In this document: one piece after another, positions 32,429-41,643 of the stretch
Position numbering within the stretch: position 1 is the first letter of the stretch
How the letters are laid out: each line of letters opens with the position of its first letter
Origin: Aequorivita sp. UBA3180
Lineage (GTDB): Bacteria > Bacteroidota > Bacteroidia > Flavobacteriales > Flavobacteriaceae
Length of the DNA: 64,000 bases
Direction of reading: 5' to 3'
NCBI GenBank assembly: GCA_002364215.1
Contig: DEXQ01000008.1
Location: 249,468 to 313,467, forward strand
The notes under the pieces: model-generated
Told to the model about the DNA's origin: nothing
The model's input: only the letters and a program-made list of their open reading frames with translations
Database searches by the model: none
Position numbers and translations under genes: made by a program

Positions 32429-34642
32429 TTAAATTTCCAATTTTAAATTTACATTGATACTCCTTCCCATATTAAGGATACTATCCGGCTTTAATCTCGA
32501 TAAATGGGCTATATATTTTTTATCTGTAAGATTTGTTCCGTTTAGTCCGATTTTAAATAAAACCTTTTGAAATTGAAAGCTGCTTTCAATCCCTGCGCTC
32601 AGTAATGAATAGCCTCCCGTTCTCGTTTCAAAATTGCTCACATTTTTTTGGTCAAAGGTATTTTCAAGCGTAATAAAAGCTGAACTTGATTTTCTGGTTT
32701 TTCCATCATTTAGTTCTATTCGGAATGTATTCCGGAGTGAATTTGCCGGAATTAATGGCAAATATTTATCATTGCTCAATTTTCCTGTAACAGTTTCGAA
32801 GCTACTTTCCAAATGAAGCCAATCCAACGGGTGGGGGTGAAGGTGAAAACCCAATTCGCCCCCATACAACGCTGCATTGCCCTGCAAATAATCAAATACC
32901 TGTGCGTCGTCAAGGGTTTCATTGCTAGGCGACAGAAAAATGTAGTCATTAACGGCGTTGTAAAAACCATTTGCAAAAAATTCAATATGCTCGTTTCTGT
33001 ATTCTAAAGCAAGATCGGTCTGGAAATTCTGCTCATTTGATAAATTTATATTTCCGCGTTCATATCGGTTTGTACCTTCGTGAACCCCATTAGAAGTTAG
33101 TTCTGCCAAGTTTGGCGCTCTAAATCCACTGGCAAGATTGATTCGCGTTGAAAAATTTCGAACAATATCGAGTTTAGCTCCTAAAGCAGCAGTGAAACTA
33201 TTAAAAGTGGTATTAAGTGCTGGAATAAAATCCAAATCAGCAGGATTTCCAGCGGCTTCACTTTTAATTTTTCGAGAGTCGAAACGGATTCCGGCTTGAA
33301 AATCTATCTTTTCCAAATGATAGTGTGAAGTTGCCAAAATTCCAATATCAGTAGTTGTCGCATCAGGAATTAAAATTTCTTCACCTTCGTTTTTATTTTT
33401 TTGAAACATTCCCTGAAGCCCCACTATAGTTTCAAAATTGCCCAATTGAGGTAGGTGATATTTCATATCATAATTAAATGTGTTTAATTTAAGCTGAAGG
33501 GCTGCCACATCTGATTCGTCTTCAAATTCACGTCTGTCATTGAACAGATAACCAGCTTTTATATCTAAACTGGAGTTAGTAAAAAATAGCGTATTGTCAA
33601 AACTTAAAATATGGTTATCAATTTCCTGAAAAGGAAGTTCTAAAGCCTTAGAACGCGTTTGCTCACTGATTTCCTCAGGAATACCAATATTGGAGCGATT
33701 GTAATTATAGCGAAGTGTTGACTTAAATTTTGTGCCAGAATATTGCAATCCAGTCTTAAAATCTTTTTCATTAAACCTAGTGTTGGTAACACGATAATCT
33801 GCTCCCGTATCATAATCACTAAAAATAGCGTACGCGCCTCGTGCCAAAAATTTTAGCTTTTCACCTGAGGTCTTAATTCCAAGATTTGTAGCGGTTCCCA
33901 ATGTATTTGAAAAGTAAGCGCTGTTTAGATCACCATGAGTTTCACCGGAGAGCGCAAATTTTTCAGGATTCAGATAAAGTACTCCGCCCAGAGCATCGCT
34001 TCCGTAAAGCAATGACGCCGGACCTTTTATGACTTCTACGCTTTCCACTCCCGCTTCATTTATACCCAGCCCGTGCTCGTCTCCAAACTGCTGATTTTCT
34101 AAACGAACACCCTGTGCATAAGTTAAAACCCTATTTGAGCTTAGTCCGCGAATAACTGGTTTTCCAATGCCCGTCCCTGTACTAATGATTTCTACTCCTG
34201 CAATATTTTTAATGCCATCGGCCAAGGTTACGGCACCAGAGGCGTTTAGGTCTTCAGTTGAAATGCGTTCCACCTTCATAACATTATCACTCTGTAATTT
34301 ATGGAAAGGCGTAGAAACTATAACCTCTTCCATTTCAACTGCACTTTCCTGCATTTCAAGATTTTCGGTAACGATTTTTCCGTTTGAAAAATTAATTTTT
34401 TTTGAAATGGTCGCGAATCCTAGTGAAGAAAAAACTATGTTATAGCTTCCGTCAGGAATATTGATTAAAGTATAGTTACCGTCAAAATCTGCAACGGTTC
34501 CTTTTTCAAGTTGCGGAATATAGATTGTTGCGGGCAGTGGTTCATTTGTATTTTTTGATGTTATGTTTCCCATTAAGGAATTTTGTGAGCTCACTGTGGT
34601 ATATATAAAGAACACCACAAGTAAGCATAATATGTTTTTCAT
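32429..34642 (-). CDS. TonB-dependent outer-membrane receptor
   Basis: 737 residues: signal peptide (ILCLLVVFFIYTTVSSQ), an N-terminal CarboxypepD_reg-like domain (ITSKNTNEPLPATIYIPQ; FDGNYTLINIPDGSYNIVFS), the plug domain (MEEVIVSTPFHKL; PVIRGLSSNRVLTYAQG; VEVIKGPASLLYGSDALGGV), and a barrel ending in SINVNLKLEI. It imports a ligand across the outer membrane with energy from TonB. Its partner a few bases upstream in the transcript is a His/Cys-rich small secreted protein, a context often seen for metal uptake, so zinc or copper is a plausible but unproven ligand. No SusD follows, which argues against a polysaccharide role. Confidence 0.92.
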   Translation of the reverse strand: MKNILCLLVVFFIYTTVSSQNSLMGNITSKNTNEPLPATIYIPQLEKGTVADFDGNYTLINIPDGSYNIVFSSLGFATISKKINFSNGKIVTENLEMQESAVEMEEVIVSTPFHKLQSDNVMKVERISTEDLNASGAVTLADGIKNIAGVEIISTGTGIGKPVIRGLSSNRVLTYAQGVRLENQQFGDEHGLGINEAGVESVEVIKGPASLLYGSDALGGVLYLNPEKFALSGETHGDLNSAYFSNTLGTATNLGIKTSGEKLKFLARGAYAIFSDYDTGADYRVTNTRFNEKDFKTGLQYSGTKFKSTLRYNYNRSNIGIPEEISEQTRSKALELPFQEIDNHILSFDNTLFFTNSSLDIKAGYLFNDRREFEDESDVAALQLKLNTFNYDMKYHLPQLGNFETIVGLQGMFQKNKNEGEEILIPDATTTDIGILATSHYHLEKIDFQAGIRFDSRKIKSEAAGNPADLDFIPALNTTFNSFTAALGAKLDIVRNFSTRINLASGFRAPNLAELTSNGVHEGTNRYERGNINLSNEQNFQTDLALEYRNEHIEFFANGFYNAVNDYIFLSPSNETLDDAQVFDYLQGNAALYGGELGFHLHPHPLDWLHLESSFETVTGKLSNDKYLPLIPANSLRNTFRIELNDGKTRKSSSAFITLENTFDQKNVSNFETRTGGYSLLSAGIESSFQFQKVLFKIGLNGTNLTDKKYIAHLSRLKPDSILNMGRSINVNLKLEI

Positions 34643-34688
34643 GCTTTCTTGATTTAAAAATGTTTGAATTAAAATAAAATGATAAAAA

Positions 34689-35018
34689 TCAAGAAAGTTG
34701 AGGAGGGCCTCTAAGAAAATAGTGGGAAGGGTCTAAATTAAAAGAAGATGTAAAATAAAAACTATCAACATTTCGAAAACTGTGAAATACAGTGAAATCA
34801 GGAGATTCCAGAGGAATAAAGGTAAATATTGAAAAGTGAAAATCACAAATTGAACAGTCTAACTGTTTTTCGTGAAGATGCGTTGAAATATCGGTACAAG
34901 CCTTGTGTTCGTGACCTTCAAAAGTATGCGCAAATTGTACAGCAGTAGGAAGCAGCAATGCCAACGAGAATATCGTAGCGATTAATACATGCGTAACTTT
35001 TGTTGTAAGGTTTATCAT
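34689..35018 (-). CDS. His/Cys-rich small secreted protein next to the TonB receptor
   Basis: 109 residues with a signal/anchor segment (VLIATIFSLALLLPTAVQFA) followed by a cluster HTFEGHEHKAC, HLHEKQLDCSICDFHFS: about seven His and three Cys within 35 residues, a likely metal-binding patch. The C-terminus FLRGPPQLS is a pattern I recall from small flavobacterial proteins next to TonB receptors. Its stop is 46 bases before the receptor start, and its ATG overlaps the stop of the DUF6787 gene (ATGA), so it is co-transcribed. The metal and role are inferred. Confidence 0.72.
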   Translation of the reverse strand: MINLTTKVTHVLIATIFSLALLLPTAVQFAHTFEGHEHKACTDISTHLHEKQLDCSICDFHFSIFTFIPLESPDFTVFHSFRNVDSFYFTSSFNLDPSHYFLRGPPQLS

Positions 35019-35317
35019 TGTTTAGTTAAAAATCCGAGCCCCATACTTCTGAGCATTTTTTTCGCAAAATTCCAAAAGAAGTGAAATTCTCCAAATACCC
35101 ATCCAAAAAACACCAAAAGTACTTTATAAATTGGAAGGATAATCAAAATTCGGAACGGCCAGTATATGTACCAACCCATTTCCTTGGTTATATTAAAAAA
35201 ATCTGTTAGTGGAGCGGCCAATTTTGCAGCTGAACTTCCAGTAATGGCAAATACCAGTAAAATTATAAATAGTTGTCTGTTGGTTTTAATATTCCAACGT
35301 TTTTTAAGCTTTTTCAA
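35015..35317 (-). CDS. DUF6787 family membrane protein
   Basis: 100 residues starting KKLKKRWNIKTNRQLFIILL with the family segment VFAITGSSAAKLAAPLTDF, then two more hydrophobic stretches (WYIYWPFRILIILPIY, VLLVFFGWVFGEFHFFW). Known only as DUF6787 in Flavobacteriia. No ATG exists at the conserved N-terminus; a TTG at 35317, overlapping the TGA of the gene before it, must be the start, so translation is coupled to that gene. Confidence 0.82.
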   Translation of the reverse strand: MKKLKKRWNIKTNRQLFIILLVFAITGSSAAKLAAPLTDFFNITKEMGWYIYWPFRILIILPIYKVLLVFFGWVFGEFHFFWNFAKKMLRSMGLGFLTKQ

Positions 35318-35736
35318 TTTCTTCCGCCTATAAATTTTTGATTGTATTTTTCCTGAAAATAGACAAAATAGTTATACAATAAGTAATTCACCTCATATCC
35401 ATAATCAATAGTTGGGTCGTAATTTATTTGTTCACCATACAAATTTCTGGAATATAAATTTGGCTGTAAAACACGGCTATTGTACTCAGCTACAAACTGA
35501 CGGTTTTTCCCCTCTAATTTTGCTTGACCATAAAAACCGCGTGGTGGCTGGGAAATTAGCCAAGATTGAAATCCGGGTTCTACAATTATTATTTCATATT
35601 CAAGGCTATCATTTGCTATTCTGACGGTATCGTTTTTTGTGGTTCCATCAGAAGGTGAGCTGGTTATGGAAGAATTTCCTGTTCCGCAACTAAAAATTAC
35701 AAATGAAAGTACCGCAATTAGTAGAAAATTTTTCAT
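35314..35736 (-). CDS. DUF6146 family lipoprotein
   Basis: 140 residues from the ATG at 35736; a longer frame to 35796 adds non-conserved residues before the signal. The signal FLLIAVLSFVIFSC ends in a lipobox with Cys17, so it is a lipoprotein. The mature part has PGFQSWLISQPPRGFYG and NYDPTIDYGYEVNYLLYNYF, typical of DUF6146, and ends in FIGGRN. Paired with DUF6787 in other flavobacteria as here. A perfect -7 box TAACTTTG (35758-35751, - strand) precedes it. Function unknown. Confidence 0.85.
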   Translation of the reverse strand: MKNFLLIAVLSFVIFSCGTGNSSITSSPSDGTTKNDTVRIANDSLEYEIIIVEPGFQSWLISQPPRGFYGQAKLEGKNRQFVAEYNSRVLQPNLYSRNLYGEQINYDPTIDYGYEVNYLLYNYFVYFQEKYNQKFIGGRN

Positions 35737-35796
35737 ATCAATGATTTTTACAAAGTTAACAAATGTAAAATGAAGGTAGCCTGATTTAACTTTCAT

Positions 35797-35835
35797 TTAA
35801 AAAAAATACCGTCATTTTATGAATGACAGTATTTT
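35797..35835 (-). terminator. Terminator after the DUF937 gene
   Basis: AAAATACCGTCATT (35803-35816) pairs with AATGACAGTATTTT (35822-35835) with one mismatch; on the - strand a T run follows. It separates DUF937 from the DUF6146 operon. Confidence 0.75.
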
Positions 35836-35856
35836 GACTAATTTATATTTAGATTT

Positions 35857-36498
35857 TTATTTCCCAAAGAAGCCTCCCAAAAGACCGCCGAGACCACCTT
35901 TTTTCTGACTGCCTCCACCTAAAACCATTCCAGCGATGTCGTCAATTACACTACCGTCATTATTTCCGTCAAGCAAAGATTCAATCATTGATTGCTGTTT
36001 TGGTTGTTCGTTGCCGCCGCCCATAAGACCTCCCAGCAAATCGCCAATGCCAGAATCTGAGTTTACGTTTTTTTGTTGCTTTTGTTTTCCCAAATAACCT
36101 AATAAAATAGGGGCTGCAACCTGTAAAATTTGCATAACCGAATTGGTGTCCAAACCAGATTTTTGGGAAAGCGCTCTTACTGCGTTATCCTGCGAACCTC
36201 CTAAAACATGACCTAAAATACCAAGCCCGTCCTGCTTCACTTCTTCATTTACACCGCCCCCGAAAAGACCGCCTAAATTATCTAAAATACTCCCATCATG
36301 TTTGCTGTTTAAAGCATTCATTAAATTAGCGGCTCCACTTTCGTTACTCGCATTGCGTTTCATAGCACCTAGCAGTATGGGCATAGCCATTGTTACAACA
36401 GAAGCTGTTTTGTCTGCTGGTTGATTGGTTTCTTGACTAATACCTCCAATAATTTGTTTTCCGAGGTTACTGTTCAATAAATCTAAAATTCCTGACAT
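35857..36498 (-). CDS. DUF937 protein
   Basis: 213 residues: MSGILDLLNSNLGKQIIGG and ADKTASVVTMAMPILLGAMK are the DUF937 signature (two helical repeats, about 1-140, with LQVAAPILLGYLGKQKQQ in the second). The tail is Gly-rich (GLGGLLGGFFGK). The family is widespread and uncharacterised. Its own terminator follows, and 100 bases of AT-rich sequence precede it, so it is a single-gene unit. Confidence 0.87.
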   Translation of the reverse strand: MSGILDLLNSNLGKQIIGGISQETNQPADKTASVVTMAMPILLGAMKRNASNESGAANLMNALNSKHDGSILDNLGGLFGGGVNEEVKQDGLGILGHVLGGSQDNAVRALSQKSGLDTNSVMQILQVAAPILLGYLGKQKQQKNVNSDSGIGDLLGGLMGGGNEQPKQQSMIESLLDGNNDGSVIDDIAGMVLGGGSQKKGGLGGLLGGFFGK

Positions 36499-36606
36499 TT
36501 TGTTTTACATTAATTAATTATTTCCGCAAGTTACTGAAAATGAATAATTATCTATTTATAAAATGAATATAATAACATTATTGCGCCTTATGTGAATAAA
36601 AACACT

Positions 36607-37560
36607 CTATTTTACTAAAATCGAAATTATCTGATTTGCCAGTTCTACACCAATTCTATCTTGTGCCTCATTTGTAGCTGCACCAATGTGCGGTGTTAGT
36701 GAAATTTTATCGTGCATCAATACTTTTATGGAAGGGGATGGCTCATTTTCAAAAACATCGAGTGCCGCAAACGAAACCTTTCCATCCTCAATAGCTTCCA
36801 GCAACGCGTTTTCGTCCAGAACCCCTCCGCGGGCCGCGTTCACGATACCCACGTTGTCCTTCATTTTTGAAATTTCTTCCTTGCCTATTAAATATCCCGA
36901 TTGCGAAGGCACGTGGAGACTTATAAAATCGCTGTGTTTTATCAATTTGTCGATTGGCGCGGTTTTAATTTTTAGGGTGATGGTCTGCCCGTCATAAAAG
37001 GTTAGGGTTATATCTGCTTCGCCTACCTCGTGGTCGCTGGCAATCACTTTCATTCCGCAGCCTAAGGCTATTTTCGCTACTTGCCGGCCAATTCTTCCAA
37101 ACCCGATGATTCCCAAAGTTTTGCCGCGCAGCTCGCGACCCGCACCATAGCTCTTCTTCAGCTCTTTAAATCTCGTGTCGCCTTCCAACGGCATATTGCG
37201 GTTTGAATCGTGCAAAAAACGAACCCCACCGAACAAATGCGCAAATACCAACTCTGCCACCGATTCTGAGGAGGCGGCAGGAGTATTGATTACCTCAATT
37301 CCATTCTCACGGGCGTATTCCACATCTATATTGTCCATACCCACGCCGCCGCGGCCTATAATTTTTAGTGATGGGCAGCTGTCAATAATATCTTTCCGAA
37401 CCTTGGTGGCACTTCGCACTAAAAGCACTTCAATTTTGTGCTCGTTGATATAATTCTGAAGTTGTTCCTGCGCCACGTGTATGGTCAAAACTTCAAACCC
37501 CGCATCTTTTAATATATCGATTCCGCTTTGTGAAATTCCGTCGTTTGCTAATACTTTCAT
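36607..37560 (-). CDS. serA: D-3-phosphoglycerate dehydrogenase
   Basis: First step of serine synthesis from 3-phosphoglycerate. The 317-residue form has no C-terminal ACT domain, as in many Bacteroidota. The NAD site is LGIIGFGRIGRQVAKIALG; catalytic residues are in RGGVLDENAL (Arg), with Glu near FENEPSPS and His in LTPHIGAAT. It is 59 bases after serC, in the same direction. Serine and its precursor O-phosphoserine also feed the cysteate route proposed at 4.5 kb. Confidence 0.9.
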   Translation of the reverse strand: MKVLANDGISQSGIDILKDAGFEVLTIHVAQEQLQNYINEHKIEVLLVRSATKVRKDIIDSCPSLKIIGRGGVGMDNIDVEYARENGIEVINTPAASSESVAELVFAHLFGGVRFLHDSNRNMPLEGDTRFKELKKSYGAGRELRGKTLGIIGFGRIGRQVAKIALGCGMKVIASDHEVGEADITLTFYDGQTITLKIKTAPIDKLIKHSDFISLHVPSQSGYLIGKEEISKMKDNVGIVNAARGGVLDENALLEAIEDGKVSFAALDVFENEPSPSIKVLMHDKISLTPHIGAATNEAQDRIGVELANQIISILVK

Positions 37561-37619
37561 GAAAATAGGTTCCTAGATTATTGTTTTATTAAGTTGTTTC
37601 TTATTTATATTTAAGCGCA

Positions 37620-38687
37620 TTACGCCCCTTTTTCAATTGCCTGCATTACATCCACCAAAATCTGTACGCTTTCCAAAGGCAATGCGTTATACATAGAGGC
37701 GCGGTAGCCCCCAACGCTGCGATGGCCGTTCAGTCCGTTTATTCCGGCTTGTTTTAAATGTTCGTCAAAGGTTGCCTTCAATTTATCATTCTTTAGGTTG
37801 AAGGTGGCATTCATTTTTGAACGGTCTTCTTTTTCGGCAACAAAGCCTTCAAACAAAGGATTTCTATCAATTTCACTGTAAAGAAGTTCCGCTTTTTGGT
37901 TGTTTACTTTTTCAATAGCAGTAATTCCGCCCTTTTCTTTCAGCCATTCCAAAGTAAGCATAGATACGTACACCGAAAATACCGCTGGGGTGTTGAACAT
38001 ACTTTCTTTATCAATATGCACTTTGTAATTTAACATAGAAGGAATGGCGCGGGAAACTTTTCCTAAAATATCTTCTTTTATAACCACAAGAGTTGTTCCC
38101 GCTGGCCCCATATTCTTTTGTGCACCGGCATAGATTAAACTGAATTTTGAAAAATCGAGCTGTCGCGAAAAGATATCACTGCTCATGTCGCAAACCATCG
38201 GGATTTCGGTTTCGGGAAAAGTGCGCATCTGCGTTCCAAAAATAGTATTGTTGCTCGTACAGTGGAAATAATCTGTATCTGAAGGGATACTATAATTTTT
38301 GGGAATAAAGTTGAAATTATCACTTTTTGAAGTTGCAACTTCCACAATTTCTCCTAGCAATTTAGCTTCTTTTATGGCTTTGTCGCTCCAAGTTCCCGTG
38401 TTTAGATATGCCGCTTTTTTCTCCAAAAGATTATAGGCAACCATCAAAAACTCAAGACTTGCACCCCCTTGCAAAAACAAGGCTTGGTAGCCTTTGTTCT
38501 GAAGTCCCAAATGTTCCAGGGCAAGCTTTCGGGCATTGTCCATTACCTCTACAAAATCTTTGCTTCGGTGGGAAATTTCTATCAATGAAAGATTTGAATT
38601 GTTGAAATTTAAAACCGCCTCGGCAGATTTCTTTAAAACAGATTGTGGCAAAATGCAGGGACCTGCACTGAAATTATGTTTTTTCAT
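37620..38687 (-). CDS. serC: Phosphoserine aminotransferase
   Basis: PLP enzyme converting 3-phosphohydroxypyruvate to O-phosphoserine. The 355 residues start HNFSAGPCILPQSVL, contain LFLQGGASLEFLMVAYNLL, and the PLP lysine in IYAGAQKNMGPAG. MRTFPETEIPMVCDMSSDIF gives the Asp that binds the pyridine nitrogen. C-terminal HRSVGGYRASMYNALP is typical. Upstream of serA on the same strand and 69 bases behind the acyl-CoA reductase gene. Confidence 0.94.
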   Translation of the reverse strand: MKKHNFSAGPCILPQSVLKKSAEAVLNFNNSNLSLIEISHRSKDFVEVMDNARKLALEHLGLQNKGYQALFLQGGASLEFLMVAYNLLEKKAAYLNTGTWSDKAIKEAKLLGEIVEVATSKSDNFNFIPKNYSIPSDTDYFHCTSNNTIFGTQMRTFPETEIPMVCDMSSDIFSRQLDFSKFSLIYAGAQKNMGPAGTTLVVIKEDILGKVSRAIPSMLNYKVHIDKESMFNTPAVFSVYVSMLTLEWLKEKGGITAIEKVNNQKAELLYSEIDRNPLFEGFVAEKEDRSKMNATFNLKNDKLKATFDEHLKQAGINGLNGHRSVGGYRASMYNALPLESVQILVDVMQAIEKGA

Positions 38688-38755
38688 CCTTTGAAAATTT
38701 ATAGTACAAAGATGTGAATTATGCTACTAAATATGTGGGAATTATGAATATTTTA

Positions 38756-39781
38756 TCAAGGAAGTTTCAACAGAAAATCAACCGTATCCACCCCATCTGC
38801 ATAATCCCACAAATCTGGGGTTTGCGCTTTTCCAAAAGAAACTTCATTTGGAAGATTTGCATTTGAAACAATACATTGAATATTTTCTGATTGAAGTTCC
38901 AATTCTTTGTTAAGTTTTTCGAAAGTACTGTATTTTTCATAGAAAACCACCGAAATAGGAGAGGAGAAGCCATCGTCCTCTTTCAGTAATAAAAATTCAT
39001 TGTCCAATAACGGAAAACTGTCCATTAAATACACCGCTTTGTTATAATCGTAATTATTGATGTATTTGTGGTTATGAATAATTTCCTTCCAACTGTACAT
39101 TGCTTTAAAATACGCTTCAAAATCATAATTTTCGGGAACATATAATTTTGATACATTTCGACAACCTAGGCCAAAATATCTAAAAATATCATTGGCGAGT
39201 GCCGTGAGTTCTTCCACAGTTTCATTGCCGGTTAACACTGCAACTGAATTTCTGTTTTTGCGAATAATGTGCGGGTATTTTCCAAAGTAATATTCAAAGT
39301 AGCGAGCAGTGTTGTTGCTACCGGTCGCGATGACTGCATCAAAATTAATCAATCTACCTTCGGTAAATTCAATATAATTTTTGAATTCCGGCTCCACAGA
39401 TATTAAGTATTTTGATAGGAAGGGTAAAAGGGTTCTGTCATTTGACGAAAGTTTTGCCAGTACTTTATTTCCTGTTATAAGGACTGAAAGAAAATCGTGA
39501 AACCCTACCAAGGGAACATTACCGGCCATTATGATGGCAACGGTTTTTGGATTGGACTTTTCAATATTGTAACCGTAAAGCCATTGCTGTAAATTTTCCT
39601 CTGAAAGCGCCTCGCTCCAGCTTTCTAGCGCAAACCTTATATTGTCTTGCGTAAACCAACCATTTTCAGCCTCGGCTTTTCGAAATAGTTCTTTCGCGCT
39701 GGAATCACCGTTTTCGGATACAATTCGTTTCAGATAGGTTCCTAAGGCGATAAAACCGTTAATTCTTTGTTTTAATTGCAT
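38756..39781 (-). CDS. Acyl-CoA reductase (LuxC-like)
   Basis: 341 residues from the ATG at 39781; ten extra codons to 39811 are possible. The family, always found near serA/serC and a ferredoxin in Flavobacteriia, resembles the LuxC-type acyl-CoA reductase: VAIIMAGNVPLVGFHDFLSV is the NAD(P)-binding beginning, and the likely nucleophile lies in FRYFGLGCRNVSKLYVP (Cys). It would reduce an acyl-CoA to aldehyde; the physiological substrate is unknown. It is divergent from the ferredoxin by 63 bases. Confidence 0.85.
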   Translation of the reverse strand: MQLKQRINGFIALGTYLKRIVSENGDSSAKELFRKAEAENGWFTQDNIRFALESWSEALSEENLQQWLYGYNIEKSNPKTVAIIMAGNVPLVGFHDFLSVLITGNKVLAKLSSNDRTLLPFLSKYLISVEPEFKNYIEFTEGRLINFDAVIATGSNNTARYFEYYFGKYPHIIRKNRNSVAVLTGNETVEELTALANDIFRYFGLGCRNVSKLYVPENYDFEAYFKAMYSWKEIIHNHKYINNYDYNKAVYLMDSFPLLDNEFLLLKEDDGFSSPISVVFYEKYSTFEKLNKELELQSENIQCIVSNANLPNEVSFGKAQTPDLWDYADGVDTVDFLLKLP

Positions 39782-39800
39782 ACTTATTTTGGAGTTGCGA

Positions 39801-39829
39801 TTGATAGGCATTAAATTTGCGCAAAGTTA
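39801..39829 (+). promoter_or_regulatory. Promoter of the ferredoxin gene
   Basis: TTG at 39801-39803 and TAAATTTG at 39822-39829 (18-base spacing) match the TTTG-N19-TAnnTTTG form; the ATG is 15 bases downstream of the -7 box, so the leader is very short. Confidence 0.5.
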
Positions 39830-39844
39830 GAAAAAGAAAATCCC

Positions 39845-40195
39845 ATGGCAATTATAATAACCGATGAATGTATAAACTGCGGCGCTTGCGAGCCTGAGTG
39901 CCCTAATACCGCAATCTATGAAGGAGCCGACGATTGGCGCTATGCCGATGGAACCGATTTAGAGGGCAGAGTAGTATTACCAAACGGAAAAGCAGTGGAT
40001 GCCAATGAAGCGCAAGAACCAGTAAGTGACGAAATATATTTTATAGTGCCAGATAAATGTACGGAATGTAAAGGCTTTCACGATGAACCGCAATGTGCGG
40101 CGGTATGTCCAGTAGATTGTTGTGTTCCCGATGAGGATCACGTTGAGTCTGAGGAAGAACTATTGGCCAAACAGCATTTTATGCACAAAAAATAA
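39845..40195 (+). CDS. 4Fe-4S dicluster ferredoxin
   Basis: 116 residues with two [4Fe-4S] sites: CINCGACEPECPN (Cys9, 12, 15, 19) and CTECKGFHDEPQCAAVCPVD in the C-terminal half. A 20-residue acidic loop (WRYADGTDLEGRVVLPNGKA) is inserted between them, as in the Alvin-type bacterial ferredoxins. It carries low-potential electrons in the cytoplasm. It faces the acyl-CoA reductase, with serA/serC behind; that grouping is usual in this lineage but its electron partner is not known. Confidence 0.93.
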   Translation: MAIIITDECINCGACEPECPNTAIYEGADDWRYADGTDLEGRVVLPNGKAVDANEAQEPVSDEIYFIVPDKCTECKGFHDEPQCAAVCPVDCCVPDEDHVESEEELLAKQHFMHKK

Positions 40196-40211
40196 AAAAA
40201 TATTATTAAGT

Positions 40212-40250
40212 AAAAAAAACGCCTCACAGTTCAGACCAAGAGGCGTTTTT
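40212..40250. terminator. Bidirectional terminator
   Basis: AAAAACGCCTC (40215-40225) pairs with GAGGCGTTTTT (40240-40250). It serves the ferredoxin (+) and the secreted-protein gene (-) that end on either side. Confidence 0.85.
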
Positions 40251-40281
40251 CATTAAGTGGTGGGGATAGTTAATAAATATT

Positions 40282-40818
40282 CTACATTTTATCTTTTTTC
40301 CTATCACTTTTCACATTCAGTTTATAAACTTCTGAAATGATTGCATCGGTTTTGGCGTCATAGCGTTCTACAACAAAGTTGCCGTCAGCATTAAAGTACC
40401 CAAATGATGATCTACCATCTTGCGACATAATATAATACCCGTTTTGTGAAGTGGGTTTTATAACAGCATATTCTTCATTAGTGGCATTGTCCTTAATTGT
40501 CATTAAACGATAACCTTCTTCATCCTTTTGATTAAGAAACTTAAAACGGTTTCCTTCATAGTCGTAAGTTACATCAGTATCTACTTCAATAGGTTTCATA
40601 ACCACACTTTGGTTAGTCTGGTTGGCATCACTATCTTTTAAACTCAACACCTCTTTTTTGGTTTGGGTCACAGCTTTTGTTGCAGTATCAGTTCCTTTAT
40701 CATCTGTTACCGTAGTTTTGGTAACGACCGTTTGTTTTTGAGTGTTGGTGTTTTTATCAACTTGTGCGAAAGTAACCGAAAAAGAAACCATCGCTAAAAG
40801 TAACATTGCTTTTTTCAT
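40282..40818 (-). CDS. Secreted protein, tandem family member 1
   Basis: 178 residues with signal peptide MKKAMLLLAMVSFSVTFAQ. The mature part opens VDKNTNTQKQTVVTKTTVTD followed by a charged/Thr-rich linker and a beta-rich C-terminal domain (YDYEGNRFKF, GYYIMSQDGRSSFGYFNADG). Its neighbour at 40955 has the same length and the same blocks (VDKNTNT, DDKG.D, GYY.....GQTS.GYFN..GNFVVE). A perfect -7 box TACATTTG lies at 40849-40842 on this strand. Family unnamed; probably periplasmic or surface. Confidence 0.75.
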   Translation of the reverse strand: MKKAMLLLAMVSFSVTFAQVDKNTNTQKQTVVTKTTVTDDKGTDTATKAVTQTKKEVLSLKDSDANQTNQSVVMKPIEVDTDVTYDYEGNRFKFLNQKDEEGYRLMTIKDNATNEEYAVIKPTSQNGYYIMSQDGRSSFGYFNADGNFVVERYDAKTDAIISEVYKLNVKSDRKKDKM

Positions 40819-40903
40819 GATATAGTTTTTAAGTGTTATTTCAAATGTAGGGTTTGTGTTTGTTAAATTGTCGTAAAGGTTTGATAATGAAAAGCTAATT
40901 CAT

Positions 40904-40930
40904 TAAAAAAATACCGGAAACCGGTATTTT
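40904..40930 (-). terminator. Terminator after tandem member 2
   Basis: AAAATACCGG (40908-40917) and CCGGTATTTT (40921-40930) form a tight hairpin with an AAA loop; on the - strand a T run follows. It separates the two tandem genes. Confidence 0.8.
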
Positions 40931-40954
40931 CTTAAATCTATTTCAGAAAGAAAC

Positions 40955-41491
40955 TTACATTTTTTGCTCTTTCATCATATCCCTACTTTTTTCATCAAGA
41001 ATGAAAATAGTGGTAGAGACATTGTCTGTATTTGAATCAAACCCCTCAACTACAAAATTACCGTATTGGTTAAAGTAGCCAACTGAAGTTTGACCATCTT
41101 TGTTAAAAAGGTAATATCCTTTTTGTCCCAATGGTTTGAGATTTGCATATTCCAAATTTTTGTTGCTATTTTCTATTTGGTATAAAGTATATCCATTGGC
41201 ATCGGCACTAAAACTATATTTATTGTTGTTATAAGTATAACTATAATCAGTATTCATAGTAATGGGCGTCATTGTAACGCTGTAGTTAGTCTTAACCACA
41301 TCTGTATTCTTCAACGCTAATTGGCGTTGTTGGGAAATCGTGGCCTTTTGGGTTTCAACATCAATTCCCTTGTCGTCTTCAATGTATGTCTTCTTTACAA
41401 CAGTTGTTTCCTTTGTGTTCGTGTTTTTGTCAACCTGTGCGAAACCTGTAGTAAACGCTACAAGTGCAAAAACGATAAATATCTTTTTCAT
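40955..41491 (-). CDS. Secreted protein, tandem family member 2
   Basis: 178 residues, signal peptide MKKIFIVFALVAFTTGFAQ. It mirrors member 1: VDKNTNTKETTVVKKTYIED, DDKGIDVETQKATISQQR, MTPITMNTDYSYTYNNNKYS, then GQKGYYLFNKDGQTSVGYFN and GNFVVEGFD. The high similarity and adjacent order point to tandem duplication. Separate terminators on both sides suggest independent transcription. No function known. Confidence 0.75.
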   Translation of the reverse strand: MKKIFIVFALVAFTTGFAQVDKNTNTKETTVVKKTYIEDDKGIDVETQKATISQQRQLALKNTDVVKTNYSVTMTPITMNTDYSYTYNNNKYSFSADANGYTLYQIENSNKNLEYANLKPLGQKGYYLFNKDGQTSVGYFNQYGNFVVEGFDSNTDNVSTTIFILDEKSRDMMKEQKM

Positions 41492-41643
41492 AATAGTTAT
41501 ATTGTGATTATTAATTTTTCTTATACAATAATATAACTACTAACAGCCCATATGCCCAATCTTTGGTTATAACATTTTGCTAAATTTTTTTTGGTAGCAC
41601 ACCATAATTTGTTAAATTCTATTAAAATAAAGGTTTTGCAATA

